Source: an uncultured Anaerolineaceae bacterium
GTDB taxonomy: Bacteria > Chloroflexota > Anaerolineae > Anaerolineales > Anaerolineaceae
Direction: 5' to 3'
DNA: 7,235 nt
Assembly (NCBI GenBank): GCA_937890875.1
Contig: CALAEB010000267.1
Coordinates: forward strand, 1 to 7,235
Made by a program: the position numbers and the translations under genes. Of this stretch, positions 1 to 5,131 are shown piece after piece (the first letter of the stretch is position 1; every line of letters starts with the position of its first letter). The notes below the pieces were generated by a model. The model was not told the DNA's origin. It did no database searches and saw nothing but the letters and a program-made list of their open reading frames with translations.

Positions 1-662
1 GTATAACCGCCCATAATAATTAAGTCTGCCCGGACCGATTCCGCTGTTTCAAGAATCGCTGAATCCGGGGCTTCCGCTGCCATCCGATACGTTGCGTTAA
101 CGGCATGTTCTGAATAATAAGCCTGAATCTCCTCCAGAGCCGATTTTCGCTCCGCTTCCGTTGTCCCTGCGATCACGACCGTGATCCCGCATCCGGAACT
201 TTTGGCGAGCGTGTCGGCGAAGTACATGGCTTCCCGCGCTTTCGGACTCTGAAAAAAACCGAGTACGATATTTTGAATGGTCTCGGGAATTTTATCCGGA
301 ACCACAAAAATCGGCCCCGGAATCCGGGTAATAATTGAATTCCAGCCTTGTACAGCCGGCCTCAGATGATGAATCTGCGGACGGTGTTTCAGTCTGAACA
401 GAGAAATATCGCTCCAAAAGGCCCTTTCAATCAGGATTTTTGCAAGATTTCCGGAGAGAGGGAAAAATTTCCCTTTCACACCTTCATCCGCCAGCATCCG
501 GGTAATTTCCGCTTCGTATTTCACCATCCACTCCGAATTGAGCATGGTAGGCCGTTTTACCACATGGACAATCCCCACCCACGCACCATACTGTTTTGAA
601 AAACGGATTCCGCTGCGAAGATAGGCCTTGTCCTCATTCAGATCCACCACCGTAATCATCAT
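1..662 (-). CDS. Tandem universal stress protein (USP) domains, 3'-truncated by window; probably the C-terminal half of the gene at 726-1673
   Basis: The frame is open from just after the TGA at 728-726 to the window edge with no other stop. The first ATG (662-660, ATG ATG) gives 220 visible residues. Two USP alpha/beta domains are recognisable. The first runs from MMITVVDL through GAWVGIVHVV to PGPIFVVPDK. The second runs from IQNIVLGFFQ through GITVVIAG to a final DLIIMGGY, the usual strand before the nucleotide-binding glycines, where the window cuts it. USP domains are soluble cytoplasmic modules, often ATP-binding, used in stress responses. The first domain lacks a visible G-2X-G-9X-G(S/T) loop, so it may not bind nucleotide. 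No Shine-Dalgarno precedes ATG 662. Coding-like sequence (GDWRKEF, then LIKR just before MMITVVD) continues upstream to the TGA in the same frame as the preceding gene. I therefore suspect this is not an independent gene. The USP identity is firm; the start is not. Confidence 0.75.
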   Translation of the reverse strand, partial: MMITVVDLNEDKAYLRSGIRFSKQYGAWVGIVHVVKRPTMLNSEWMVKYEAEITRMLADEGVKGKFFPLSGNLAKILIERAFWSDISLFRLKHRPQIHHLRPAVQGWNSIITRIPGPIFVVPDKIPETIQNIVLGFFQSPKAREAMYFADTLAKSSGCGITVVIAGTTEAERKSALEEIQAYYSEHAVNATYRMAAEAPDSAILETAESVRADLIIMGGY

Positions 663-722
663 TCGTTTGATCAGCGGAGACAAATCGTTATTCAGAAATT
701 CTTTGCGCCAATCGCCCGTCCG

Positions 723-728
723 TACTCA
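723..728 (-). other. In-frame TGA between the ParB-like and USP parts
   Basis: The minus strand reads TTA TCC GAA TGG TGA GTA CGG ACG GGC GAT TGG, that is LSEW-stop-VRTGDW. The frame before and after the stop is identical, so a single base change would restore one long ORF (for instance TGA to TGG, CGA or GGA). The sequence after the stop keeps protein-like character right up to the USP start. Possible causes are a nonsense mutation, a base-call error, or readthrough. No bacterial SECIS-like hairpin is obvious just downstream, and other genes here use TGG for Trp, so selenocysteine or a changed genetic code is unlikely. Confidence 0.7.
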
Positions 729-1673
729 CCATTCGGATAAATTAGGGGTCAGCCAGATACAAATCCTGCGCCAGATTCTGTTCCACAGGCTGCGCTTCCG
801 GATCGCGTAACGATCTTCTATCTTCCAGGCAACCGCCGTCGTTCGGATATCATCCCCAAAGGCTTCCTGGAGTTCCGCTTTATGGTTTTCGATCCATAAA
901 TACAATTCGGTTTCGGTCTTATCCGGAAAACCGCGCAGCATATCCCGGCTGCGGACAATACGAATCACCGGCATATAAACTGTATCATACCAATGACAAA
1001 CCGATTCGTCCGCGGAGATATCTCTTTGAAAATCCAATCCCATAAAATAACGATGAACGACGATATGCTCGAGCAGCTGCGGATATTGGCCGGGGAGTTT
1101 CAATTCAAGATTTGCGTCAGGCAGCAATTTATCGGCATGGGTATATTGAAAAAAAGCGTCCCGTTCGGTCTTCACAATAATTTCATCCGGTGAATCCGTA
1201 GGCTGCAGCGGGACGTCTCTATTGATGACATGCACATTGGCAGTAATCGTTTCCGCCCCGATGCTTTTCATAACGGAGATCCGGTGATGACCATCCAGAA
1301 CAAAATAAACGTCACCGATCTGATAAACATCAATCGGAGGAACACCCTCCTGAGATTCATTAGCCACTTTGACCCTGATCCAGCGGCTTTTGTCATGTTC
1401 CATTCTCGGGAAGAACGTGCGGGTAAAATCATTGTTCCGTGAAACCGTTCCGACAATTGACTTGATCGGAATATCTTTCTGGACGATGGGGACATTCCAT
1501 ACATTGAGTAAACGGGAACGGACTTCGTTATAGTCGATCAGGTCACTCTTTTTGCCGGTGAGGAATCCGAGTGCAAGCTGCCAATCCGCTGCCCGCCTGG
1601 CCCGATTGAACTCCTGTTCGGCCAGGCTGGTGACGATTTTATAACCTTCATCCTGATTATCTAACTTATACAT
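726..1673 (-). CDS. ParB/sulfiredoxin-like domain protein, N-terminal part of a ParB-USP fusion
   Basis: A 315-residue soluble protein. Residues 21-55 form a charged helical start (FNRARRAADW, then LTGKKSDLIDYNEV). Residues 122-139 hold a ParB/Srx-like core, VYFVLDGHHRISVMKSIG, corresponding to the conserved Gly/Arg box used by ParB relatives for nucleotide or substrate binding. Residues 203-264 carry a second conserved block (HIVVHRYFMG, HWYDTVYMPVI, ETELYLWIENH). I recall this order from Chloroflexota proteins that continue into USP domains; that is memory, not a search. The C-terminus is basic and Trp-rich (RSLWNRIWRR) and ends at SEW-TGA, after which the same frame encodes USP domains. 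ATG 1673 follows the DUF3842 stop by 24 nt and has no good Shine-Dalgarno, so translation may depend on reinitiation from that gene. The biochemical function is unknown; regulation in response to a nucleotide is only a guess. No domain suggests DNA binding. Confidence 0.7.
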   Translation of the reverse strand: MYKLDNQDEGYKIVTSLAEQEFNRARRAADWQLALGFLTGKKSDLIDYNEVRSRLLNVWNVPIVQKDIPIKSIVGTVSRNNDFTRTFFPRMEHDKSRWIRVKVANESQEGVPPIDVYQIGDVYFVLDGHHRISVMKSIGAETITANVHVINRDVPLQPTDSPDEIIVKTERDAFFQYTHADKLLPDANLELKLPGQYPQLLEHIVVHRYFMGLDFQRDISADESVCHWYDTVYMPVIRIVRSRDMLRGFPDKTETELYLWIENHKAELQEAFGDDIRTTAVAWKIEDRYAIRKRSLWNRIWRRICIWLTPNLSEW

Positions 1674-1697
1674 AATATAGTCGCCGTAAGTTCCGCT

Positions 1698-2111
1698 TCA
1701 AGCCGAACCGCATAATCGTTTGACTTCATCAATTGCCAGATCAACATAATCGCTGTAGGGCAGTTCCCGGATACCGGTTACATAGATCCTGCACTTGCTG
1801 ATGGGGACCAGAATTTTTTCCGCATGGCTTTTTCCGATCGCATAAGCCATTTCAGGGGTGATTTCACCCAGCAGCGAGTTTGCGGCAATGATTCCCATCG
1901 GGCCAATGATAATATCAGCGTCTTCACAAGCCAACAGAATTGGATTTTCCCCGGTCGCGCAGAAAGTGGCGCCGGCTTTCCGCATCGCGGTTGTCGCGAC
2001 GCTGTTTGTTCCAATCGCGTAAACTTCGATGTCGGGGATTTCTTTTTTTAACTGCCCGACAATGATCTTGCCCAAACTTCCGCCCTGACCGTCAACAACG
2101 ACGATTTTCAT
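1698..2111 (-). CDS. DUF3842 family protein (uncharacterised)
   Basis: A complete 137-residue protein, close to the family's usual length as I know it. It opens with a beta strand and glycine-rich turn (MKIVVVDGQGGSLGKIIV, loop at residues 8-14) resembling a Rossmann-type nucleotide-binding fold. Conserved-looking segments follow: YAIGTNSVATTAMRKAGA (31-48), ATGENP (52-57), ADIIIGPMGIIAANSLLGEITPEMA (65-89, written as its key residues) and KILVPISKCRIYVTG (99-113). No signal peptide or membrane segment is seen, so it should be cytoplasmic. A good Shine-Dalgarno (GTGAGG/GAGGAA) lies about 7 nt before ATG 2111, which fixes the start. It is the first gene of the leftward operon, with its own TATAAT at 2150-2145. 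The family has no established function. Its position ahead of a nucleotide/stress-type protein gives context but not a role. Confidence 0.8.
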   Translation of the reverse strand: MKIVVVDGQGGSLGKIIVGQLKKEIPDIEVYAIGTNSVATTAMRKAGATFCATGENPILLACEDADIIIGPMGIIAANSLLGEITPEMAYAIGKSHAEKILVPISKCRIYVTGIRELPYSDYVDLAIDEVKRLCGSA

Positions 2112-2144
2112 CTGAATTCCTCACCCGTCATAACGTTTGTCCTA

Positions 2145-2150
2145 ATTATA
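2145..2150 (-). promoter_or_regulatory. Candidate -10 box for the leftward DUF3842 operon
   Basis: The minus strand reads a perfect TATAAT (2150 to 2145), placing transcription start near 2138 and leaving a leader of under 30 nt before ATG 2111. No convincing -35 hexamer is visible at 16-18 nt spacing, so this rests on the -10 match and its location. Confidence 0.45.
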
Positions 2151-2295
2151 TACTGAGATTGGATTCTGACGGACAGGAGAACCAACAACACATCCGCATC
2201 AGAATTCGAATTGCCGGGATAATAAGTTGCCCAACGGCAATGTGTCTGTTTGTGCATACGGATAAACGGCTGATTCTTCTGCAAATTTCTGTTAC

Positions 2296-2309
2296 AACAG
2301 TTTACTGTT
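2296..2309. promoter_or_regulatory. Palindrome AACAGT-TT-ACTGTT, possible operator
   Basis: Two perfect 6-bp arms around a 2-bp centre lie 10 bp upstream of the rightward TATAAT, where a -35 box would sit. No TTGACA-like -35 is present, so this could be a regulator site. The symmetry is seen directly; the role is inferred, and a 14-bp palindrome can arise by chance. Confidence 0.35.
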
Positions 2310-2319
2310 TTGATCCGTA

Positions 2320-2325
2320 TATAAT
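2320..2325 (+). promoter_or_regulatory. Candidate -10 box for the glycosyltransferase gene
   Basis: A perfect TATAAT about 77 nt upstream of ATG 2403, giving a leader near 70 nt. The -35 region is poor and is covered by the palindrome at 2296-2309. Confidence 0.45.
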
Positions 2326-2402
2326 TAAACACCACATGGACCGGATTAAACCGAACTTTAATTTGAAACGAACAAGAAAAATGACAGCTTTGAGGACCCA
2401 TC

Positions 2403-3593
2403 ATGAAAAGAGTATTGATATTGACCGCAGATGCCGGATTTGGACATAGAAGCGCAGCGAACGCGATTGCTGACGCCATTCTGGCACGGAAGGAAACCGA
2501 AATCGAAGTAAAAATACAGAATCTGCTGGATGACCCGTCCACGCCGGCCGTCCTCCGGCACACACAAACGGATTATGATAAGCTTGTCCGCGGGTCACCG
2601 AAACTCTACGAGTTTGGATATGAAAGCAGCGATAAACGCTTCCCGACACAGCTCGCCCAAATCGGTCTTTCGGCGATGTTATTCAAGTCTTTTTCCGATA
2701 AGATGCTGAATTTTCATCCGGATGTGGTTGTGAACACATATCCGCTTTATCAGGCGCCGGCCCAGACCTGGTATCTGATTAACGAATCAGCCTGGACGTC
2801 GGATGAAATCACAAAATTCCTTCCGCAATCAGCGGTCAGCAAATATTCTTTCCAGGGGCGGCATGTTCCGTTCATCACCGTCATTACCGATATCTCGTCC
2901 GTCCATTTAATGTGGATGAGCCTGCTTCCGGACGCATACTGTGTCGCTTCGGAAAAAATGCGGGAACAGTTAATCAAAAACGGGCTCTCGGCAGATAAAG
3001 TATTCACAACCGGAATCCCGGTCAAGCCGATTTTTGCCACCGAAACCCGTTCCAAAGCAGCGTTACGCAGATATTTTGGTCTGGACGAAGAAAAAACAAC
3101 CGTTTTGGCCGTGGGAAGCAAACGGGTCACCAATCTGATGGACCGACTAAATATCATCAACCACAGCGGTTTTGACCTCCAGCTTATCATGGCTGCCGGA
3201 GGCGATGAGAAGCTTTATCAGACAATGACCGATACAGCCTGGAACTTTCCGGTTAAAATTTGCAATTTTACGCAGGAAATGCCTTTGATGATGCTGGCAT
3301 CCGATTTCATCGTCACCAAAGCCGGCGGGCTGGTCACAAGCGAATCGCTCGCCGCCGGTCTTCCGATGATCCTGATCGATGTGCTTCCGGGACAGGAAGA
3401 AGGAAACGCGGAATTTGTGGAAAAAAACGGAGCCGGTGTCATCGTTTCTCAGCCGATTAAAATGATTGAAACGCTCTCAAGATGGCTGCGGAATGATCAG
3501 GGCGGACTCAATGAAGCAAAAATGAACGCCAAAAGAATCGGTATACCGGATTCAAGTATTCGGGTGACCGATCTGATCCTGGACCGGTTATAA
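2403..3593 (+). CDS. GT28 glycosyltransferase, MGDG synthase / processive diacylglycerol glucosyltransferase (UgtP) type
   Basis: A 396-residue GT-B fold enzyme of the MurG/MGDG-synthase superfamily. The N-terminal acceptor domain has TADAGFGHRSAANAI (8-22), the family's glycine/histidine turn, then PDVVVNTYPL (106-115) and ITVITDISSVHLMW (158-171). The linker GIPV is at 204-207. The C-terminal donor domain has AVGSKRVTNL (236-245), AAGGDEKLY (264-272), KAGGLVTSESLAAGLP (306-321) and PGQEEGNAEFV (329-339), which contact the UDP-sugar in relatives. Known members move galactose or glucose from a UDP-sugar to diacylglycerol at the cytoplasmic membrane face, making membrane glycolipid. The exact sugar and acceptor cannot be read here. 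There is no signal peptide or transmembrane segment, as expected of a peripheral membrane enzyme. A GAGGA Shine-Dalgarno at 2392-2396, 6 nt before ATG, supports the start. It appears monocistronic, with hairpins following before the next promoter. Confidence 0.85.
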   Translation: MKRVLILTADAGFGHRSAANAIADAILARKETEIEVKIQNLLDDPSTPAVLRHTQTDYDKLVRGSPKLYEFGYESSDKRFPTQLAQIGLSAMLFKSFSDKMLNFHPDVVVNTYPLYQAPAQTWYLINESAWTSDEITKFLPQSAVSKYSFQGRHVPFITVITDISSVHLMWMSLLPDAYCVASEKMREQLIKNGLSADKVFTTGIPVKPIFATETRSKAALRRYFGLDEEKTTVLAVGSKRVTNLMDRLNIINHSGFDLQLIMAAGGDEKLYQTMTDTAWNFPVKICNFTQEMPLMMLASDFIVTKAGGLVTSESLAAGLPMILIDVLPGQEEGNAEFVEKNGAGVIVSQPIKMIETLSRWLRNDQGGLNEAKMNAKRIGIPDSSIRVTDLILDRL

Positions 3594-3648
3594 ATTCAAT
3601 CCACCGCTTTTATGGTTTGTGCTCAAATCAGCAAGGTTAAAGTCCAAA

Positions 3649-3664
3649 CGGCAACGCCTTGCCG
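3649..3664 (+). terminator. Weak hairpin after the glycosyltransferase gene
   Basis: CGGCAA and TTGCCG arms enclose a 4-nt CGCC loop, followed by GGCTTTG. An upstream AAA could pair with the TTT past a small bulge. It lies 55 nt after the stop codon. The stem is short and the T-run has only three bases, so terminator function is uncertain. Confidence 0.35.
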
Positions 3665-3733
3665 GCTTTGGGTATAAACCACGCCGGCCCGGATTCCTTC
3701 GACTGATTCCGAGCGAAATAGAATGCAGATTCT

Positions 3734-3776
3734 TGTTGCCCTCCGTTTTTCTCAAAGCGAAAAACGGAGGGCAACA
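3734..3776 (+). terminator. Perfect 18-bp stem-loop, probable terminator or intergenic hairpin repeat
   Basis: The arms 3734-3751 and 3759-3776 are exact reverse complements around the 7-nt loop TCAAAGC. The stem has a GC-rich base (GCCCTCC with GGAGGGC) and a T5/A5 top. It is followed by GCTTTTAAG, a short T-run that would suit termination of rightward transcription from the glycosyltransferase gene. The minus-strand flank has no T-run. Such a long perfect stem could also be a dispersed palindromic repeat, which one window cannot show. Confidence 0.5.
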
Positions 3777-3847
3777 GCTTTTAAGAAACCGGGATACTGG
3801 TTACGGACAGACAGGATTCAGCAATTTGAATCGCTGGACGGGGTTTC

Positions 3848-3861
3848 GTTTGTTCGCAAAC
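3848..3861. promoter_or_regulatory. Palindrome GTTTG-TTCG-CAAAC, possible operator
   Basis: Perfect 5-bp arms around TTCG end 5 bp before the TATAAT at 3867, inside the -35/-10 spacer. A repressor bound there would block the promoter of the transporter operon. The symmetry is seen; the function is inferred and may be chance. Confidence 0.3.
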
Positions 3862-3866
3862 TTGCT

Positions 3867-3872
3867 TATAAT
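3867..3872 (+). promoter_or_regulatory. Candidate -10 box for the ABC importer operon
   Basis: A perfect TATAAT, 47 nt before ATG 3920, giving a leader near 40 nt. The hexamer 17 bp upstream (TTTCGT) is a poor -35. Confidence 0.45.
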
Positions 3873-3919
3873 AAGATAACAAAACTAGAATCGGATATTG
3901 GAAAAGATTAGAGGAAAAA

Positions 3920-4945
3920 ATGAGCCACAGGAAAATATTTTTTATCATCAATCTGTTTTTGATCGTCGGGCTTGCGCTTTCCGCCTGCGCACCGAAAACA
4001 GCGGAAGAGCCGCAAAAAAGAGCTGTCTATGTTATTAACGGTTCACTGGGGGATAACGCCTTCTATGATTCCGGTCAACTCGGAATGGATACGCTCCGGG
4101 ATACGTATGGATATGAAATCAGAACCATCGAATGCGGATTTGACGCAGGGAAATACGAGCCGGCGCTTGAAGCCGCGACCGGATATGCGGATATCATCTT
4201 TGTGATCTCATACGGATTTGAAGACACATTAGCCGAGTATGCAGATAAATACCCGGAAAAAATCTTTGTCAATCTGGACACAATTGTCGAGAATGAAGGA
4301 AAAACAATCACGTCGATTGACTTCATCGAAGAAGAAAGCGCTTTTCTTGCCGGTGTTGTGGCCGCCATGGTGACAACGGATACTTCGATCCCCAATATCA
4401 ATGAAGAAAAGTTGATCGGCGCAGTCGGCGGCGACGTCGACCCGGTTGTCAATGCATTCATCTTTGCATATGAAAACGGGGCAAAATTTATCGATCCGGA
4501 AGTCAAAACTGAACGGAAATATCTGGGAGACTGGGAAGATACGGCCAAAGCGAAACAATCCGCCCTTCAGCTTTATGATCTCGGCGCGGACATTGTTTTC
4601 CAAATCGCGTCAGCCGCCGGGATGGGAGTTCCGCAGGCTTCGGAAGAACGCGGGCTGTATTCCATTGGCGTTGATACCAATCAGAATGCCATCGTGCCGG
4701 GGCATGTCGTTGCGTCCGACATTAAAGATGTCGGAATGGCAATTCTCAACGTATTCAAGACAATTGACGACAAAACCTATGTTCCGGGAGAAGTTCTTTC
4801 CTACGGGCTGGAAACAAAAGCGGTCGATGTCGTCTTCGAAGGAAACAGCGACATCCTTCCGCAGTCAATCATCGACAAAGTGGACACTTTACGGCAGGAC
4901 ATCATCGATGGAAAGCTGGAAGTTGAGATTTATACAGGTGAATAA
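3920..4945 (+). CDS. BMP family ABC transporter substrate-binding lipoprotein
   Basis: A 341-residue secreted lipoprotein. A basic N-terminus (SHRK) and hydrophobic stretch (residues 6-20) lead to the lipobox LSAC, so cleavage should leave lipidated Cys23 anchored in the membrane. The mature protein follows the BMP/PnrA pattern: GSLGDNAFYDSG (41-52), a form of the usual GDxSFNDS ligand motif; ADIIFVISYGF (90-100); FIEEESAFLAGVVAA (135-149); GGDVDPV (170-176); GADIVFQIASAAGMG (222-236); IGVDTNQN (249-256) and SDIKDVG (266-272). Characterised relatives bind purine or other nucleosides, so a nucleoside is the best substrate guess, though some BMP proteins may bind other ligands. The AGAGGA Shine-Dalgarno at 3910-3915 sits 4 nt before ATG. 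It is the first gene of the importer operon; the ATPase follows after a structured 186-nt gap, which may keep this protein in excess over the membrane parts. Confidence 0.9.
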   Translation: MSHRKIFFIINLFLIVGLALSACAPKTAEEPQKRAVYVINGSLGDNAFYDSGQLGMDTLRDTYGYEIRTIECGFDAGKYEPALEAATGYADIIFVISYGFEDTLAEYADKYPEKIFVNLDTIVENEGKTITSIDFIEEESAFLAGVVAAMVTTDTSIPNINEEKLIGAVGGDVDPVVNAFIFAYENGAKFIDPEVKTERKYLGDWEDTAKAKQSALQLYDLGADIVFQIASAAGMGVPQASEERGLYSIGVDTNQNAIVPGHVVASDIKDVGMAILNVFKTIDDKTYVPGEVLSYGLETKAVDVVFEGNSDILPQSIIDKVDTLRQDIIDGKLEVEIYTGE

Positions 4946-4970
4946 CCCGTAAAGCAGTTTTTCAATCTTG

Positions 4971-5013
4971 AGAAAAGGGTGTCTCGCGCATTATACTCGG
5001 AGCACTCTTTTCT
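4971..5013 (+). terminator. Stem-loop after the lipoprotein gene, possible partial terminator or transcript stabiliser
   Basis: AGAAAAGGGTG (4971-4981) pairs with CACTCTTTTCT (5003-5013) through 11 pairs including one G-U. After a one-base bulge, CTC (4983-4985) pairs with GAG (5000-5002) around a 14-nt loop. The 3' arm is T-rich and runs into TTAATCC. It starts 26 nt after the lipoprotein stop. Hairpins here often let binding-protein mRNA accumulate above transporter mRNA; that role is inferred. Confidence 0.5.
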
Positions 5014-5098
5014 TTAATCCGGAAGCGTGCTTTTCTGCGATAAGCAGCCGGTATTGCGGCAGCCATTCGAATTCGGCAGGAAATATTTCCGGATTAAA
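5013..5098 (+). repeat. Perfect 12-bp inverted repeat enclosing small hairpins in the ATPase leader
   Basis: TTTAATCCGGAA (5013-5024) and TTCCGGATTAAA (5087-5098) are exact reverse complements 62 nt apart. Between them are short stems: CTGC/GCAG (5035-5047), GCCG/CGGC (5047-5060) and GCC/GGC (5062-5077), the first two sharing one base. The whole could fold as a multibranch RNA ending 33 nt before ATG 5132. It shares its left edge with the hairpin at 4971-5013. I match it to no known riboswitch class. Confidence 0.45.
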
Positions 5099-5123
5099 AG
5101 CATATTCATATCGACAAGGGATT

Positions 5124-5131
5124 GGAGGGGA
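5124..5131 (+). promoter_or_regulatory. Ribosome binding site for the ABC ATPase
   Basis: GGAGGGGA abuts ATG 5132, leaving about 3 nt from the GGAGG core, which is short. An AAGGG at 5116-5120 offers a weaker core at better spacing. ATG 5132 is preferred because similarity to the family begins there (MQDIISM). The longer open frame from 5027 would translate the hairpin leader, and ATG 5150 would be 21 nt from the core. Confidence 0.55.

Larger units (their letters stand above)
2112..2402. other. Divergent intergenic region
   Basis: These 291 bases separate the leftward DUF3842 operon from the rightward glycosyltransferase gene. They carry one TATAAT facing each way (2150-2145 minus, 2320-2325 plus) and a palindrome at 2296-2309. 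Open frames crossing the region have no Shine-Dalgarno or protein-like composition. In 2160-2290 I see nothing beyond a short AATTCGAATT palindrome. Confidence 0.6.
3594..3919. other. Non-coding region between the glycosyltransferase and the ABC operon
   Basis: These 326 bases contain two hairpins (3649-3664 and 3734-3776) and, at the right end, a TATAAT and Shine-Dalgarno for the lipoprotein gene. Open frames here run straight through the 18-bp stem, lack a Shine-Dalgarno and resemble no protein I know, so I do not call a gene. Confidence 0.6.

Noticed and set aside
690..728. Selenocysteine insertion at TGA 728-726
   Set aside because: No SECIS-like stem with a suitable apical loop is evident directly downstream, and USP linkers are not known selenoproteins.
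723..728. Genetic code with TGA read as Trp
   Set aside because: The other full-length genes in the window use TGG for Trp and contain no internal TGA, and the DUF3842 protein ends at TGA at its normal family length.
348..810. Plus-strand open frames at 348-599 and 628-810
   Set aside because: They are antisense to the USP frame, which has clear domain similarity; neither has a Shine-Dalgarno or a recognisable product.
2108..2649. Minus-strand and plus-strand open frames crossing the divergent region and the start of the glycosyltransferase
   Set aside because: They overlap promoters or the convincing glycosyltransferase gene in other frames and have low-quality composition.
3619..3911. Possible small genes of 86 and 62 codons in the gap before the lipoprotein gene
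   Set aside because: Both run through the 18-bp perfect stem, lack ribosome binding sites and have no protein-like pattern.
4075..4603. Minus-strand open frames of 157 and 124 codons within the lipoprotein gene
   Set aside because: They are antisense shadows of the BMP lipoprotein, with no ribosome binding site or known domain.
5027..5131. N-terminal extension of the ABC ATPase to ATG 5027
   Set aside because: The extra 35 residues are encoded by the hairpin leader and match nothing in the family; similarity starts at MQDIISM (5132).
5013..5131. Known riboswitch ahead of the ATPase
   Set aside because: I looked for purine, cobalamin and TPP type core motifs and found none; only generic stem structure can be supported.
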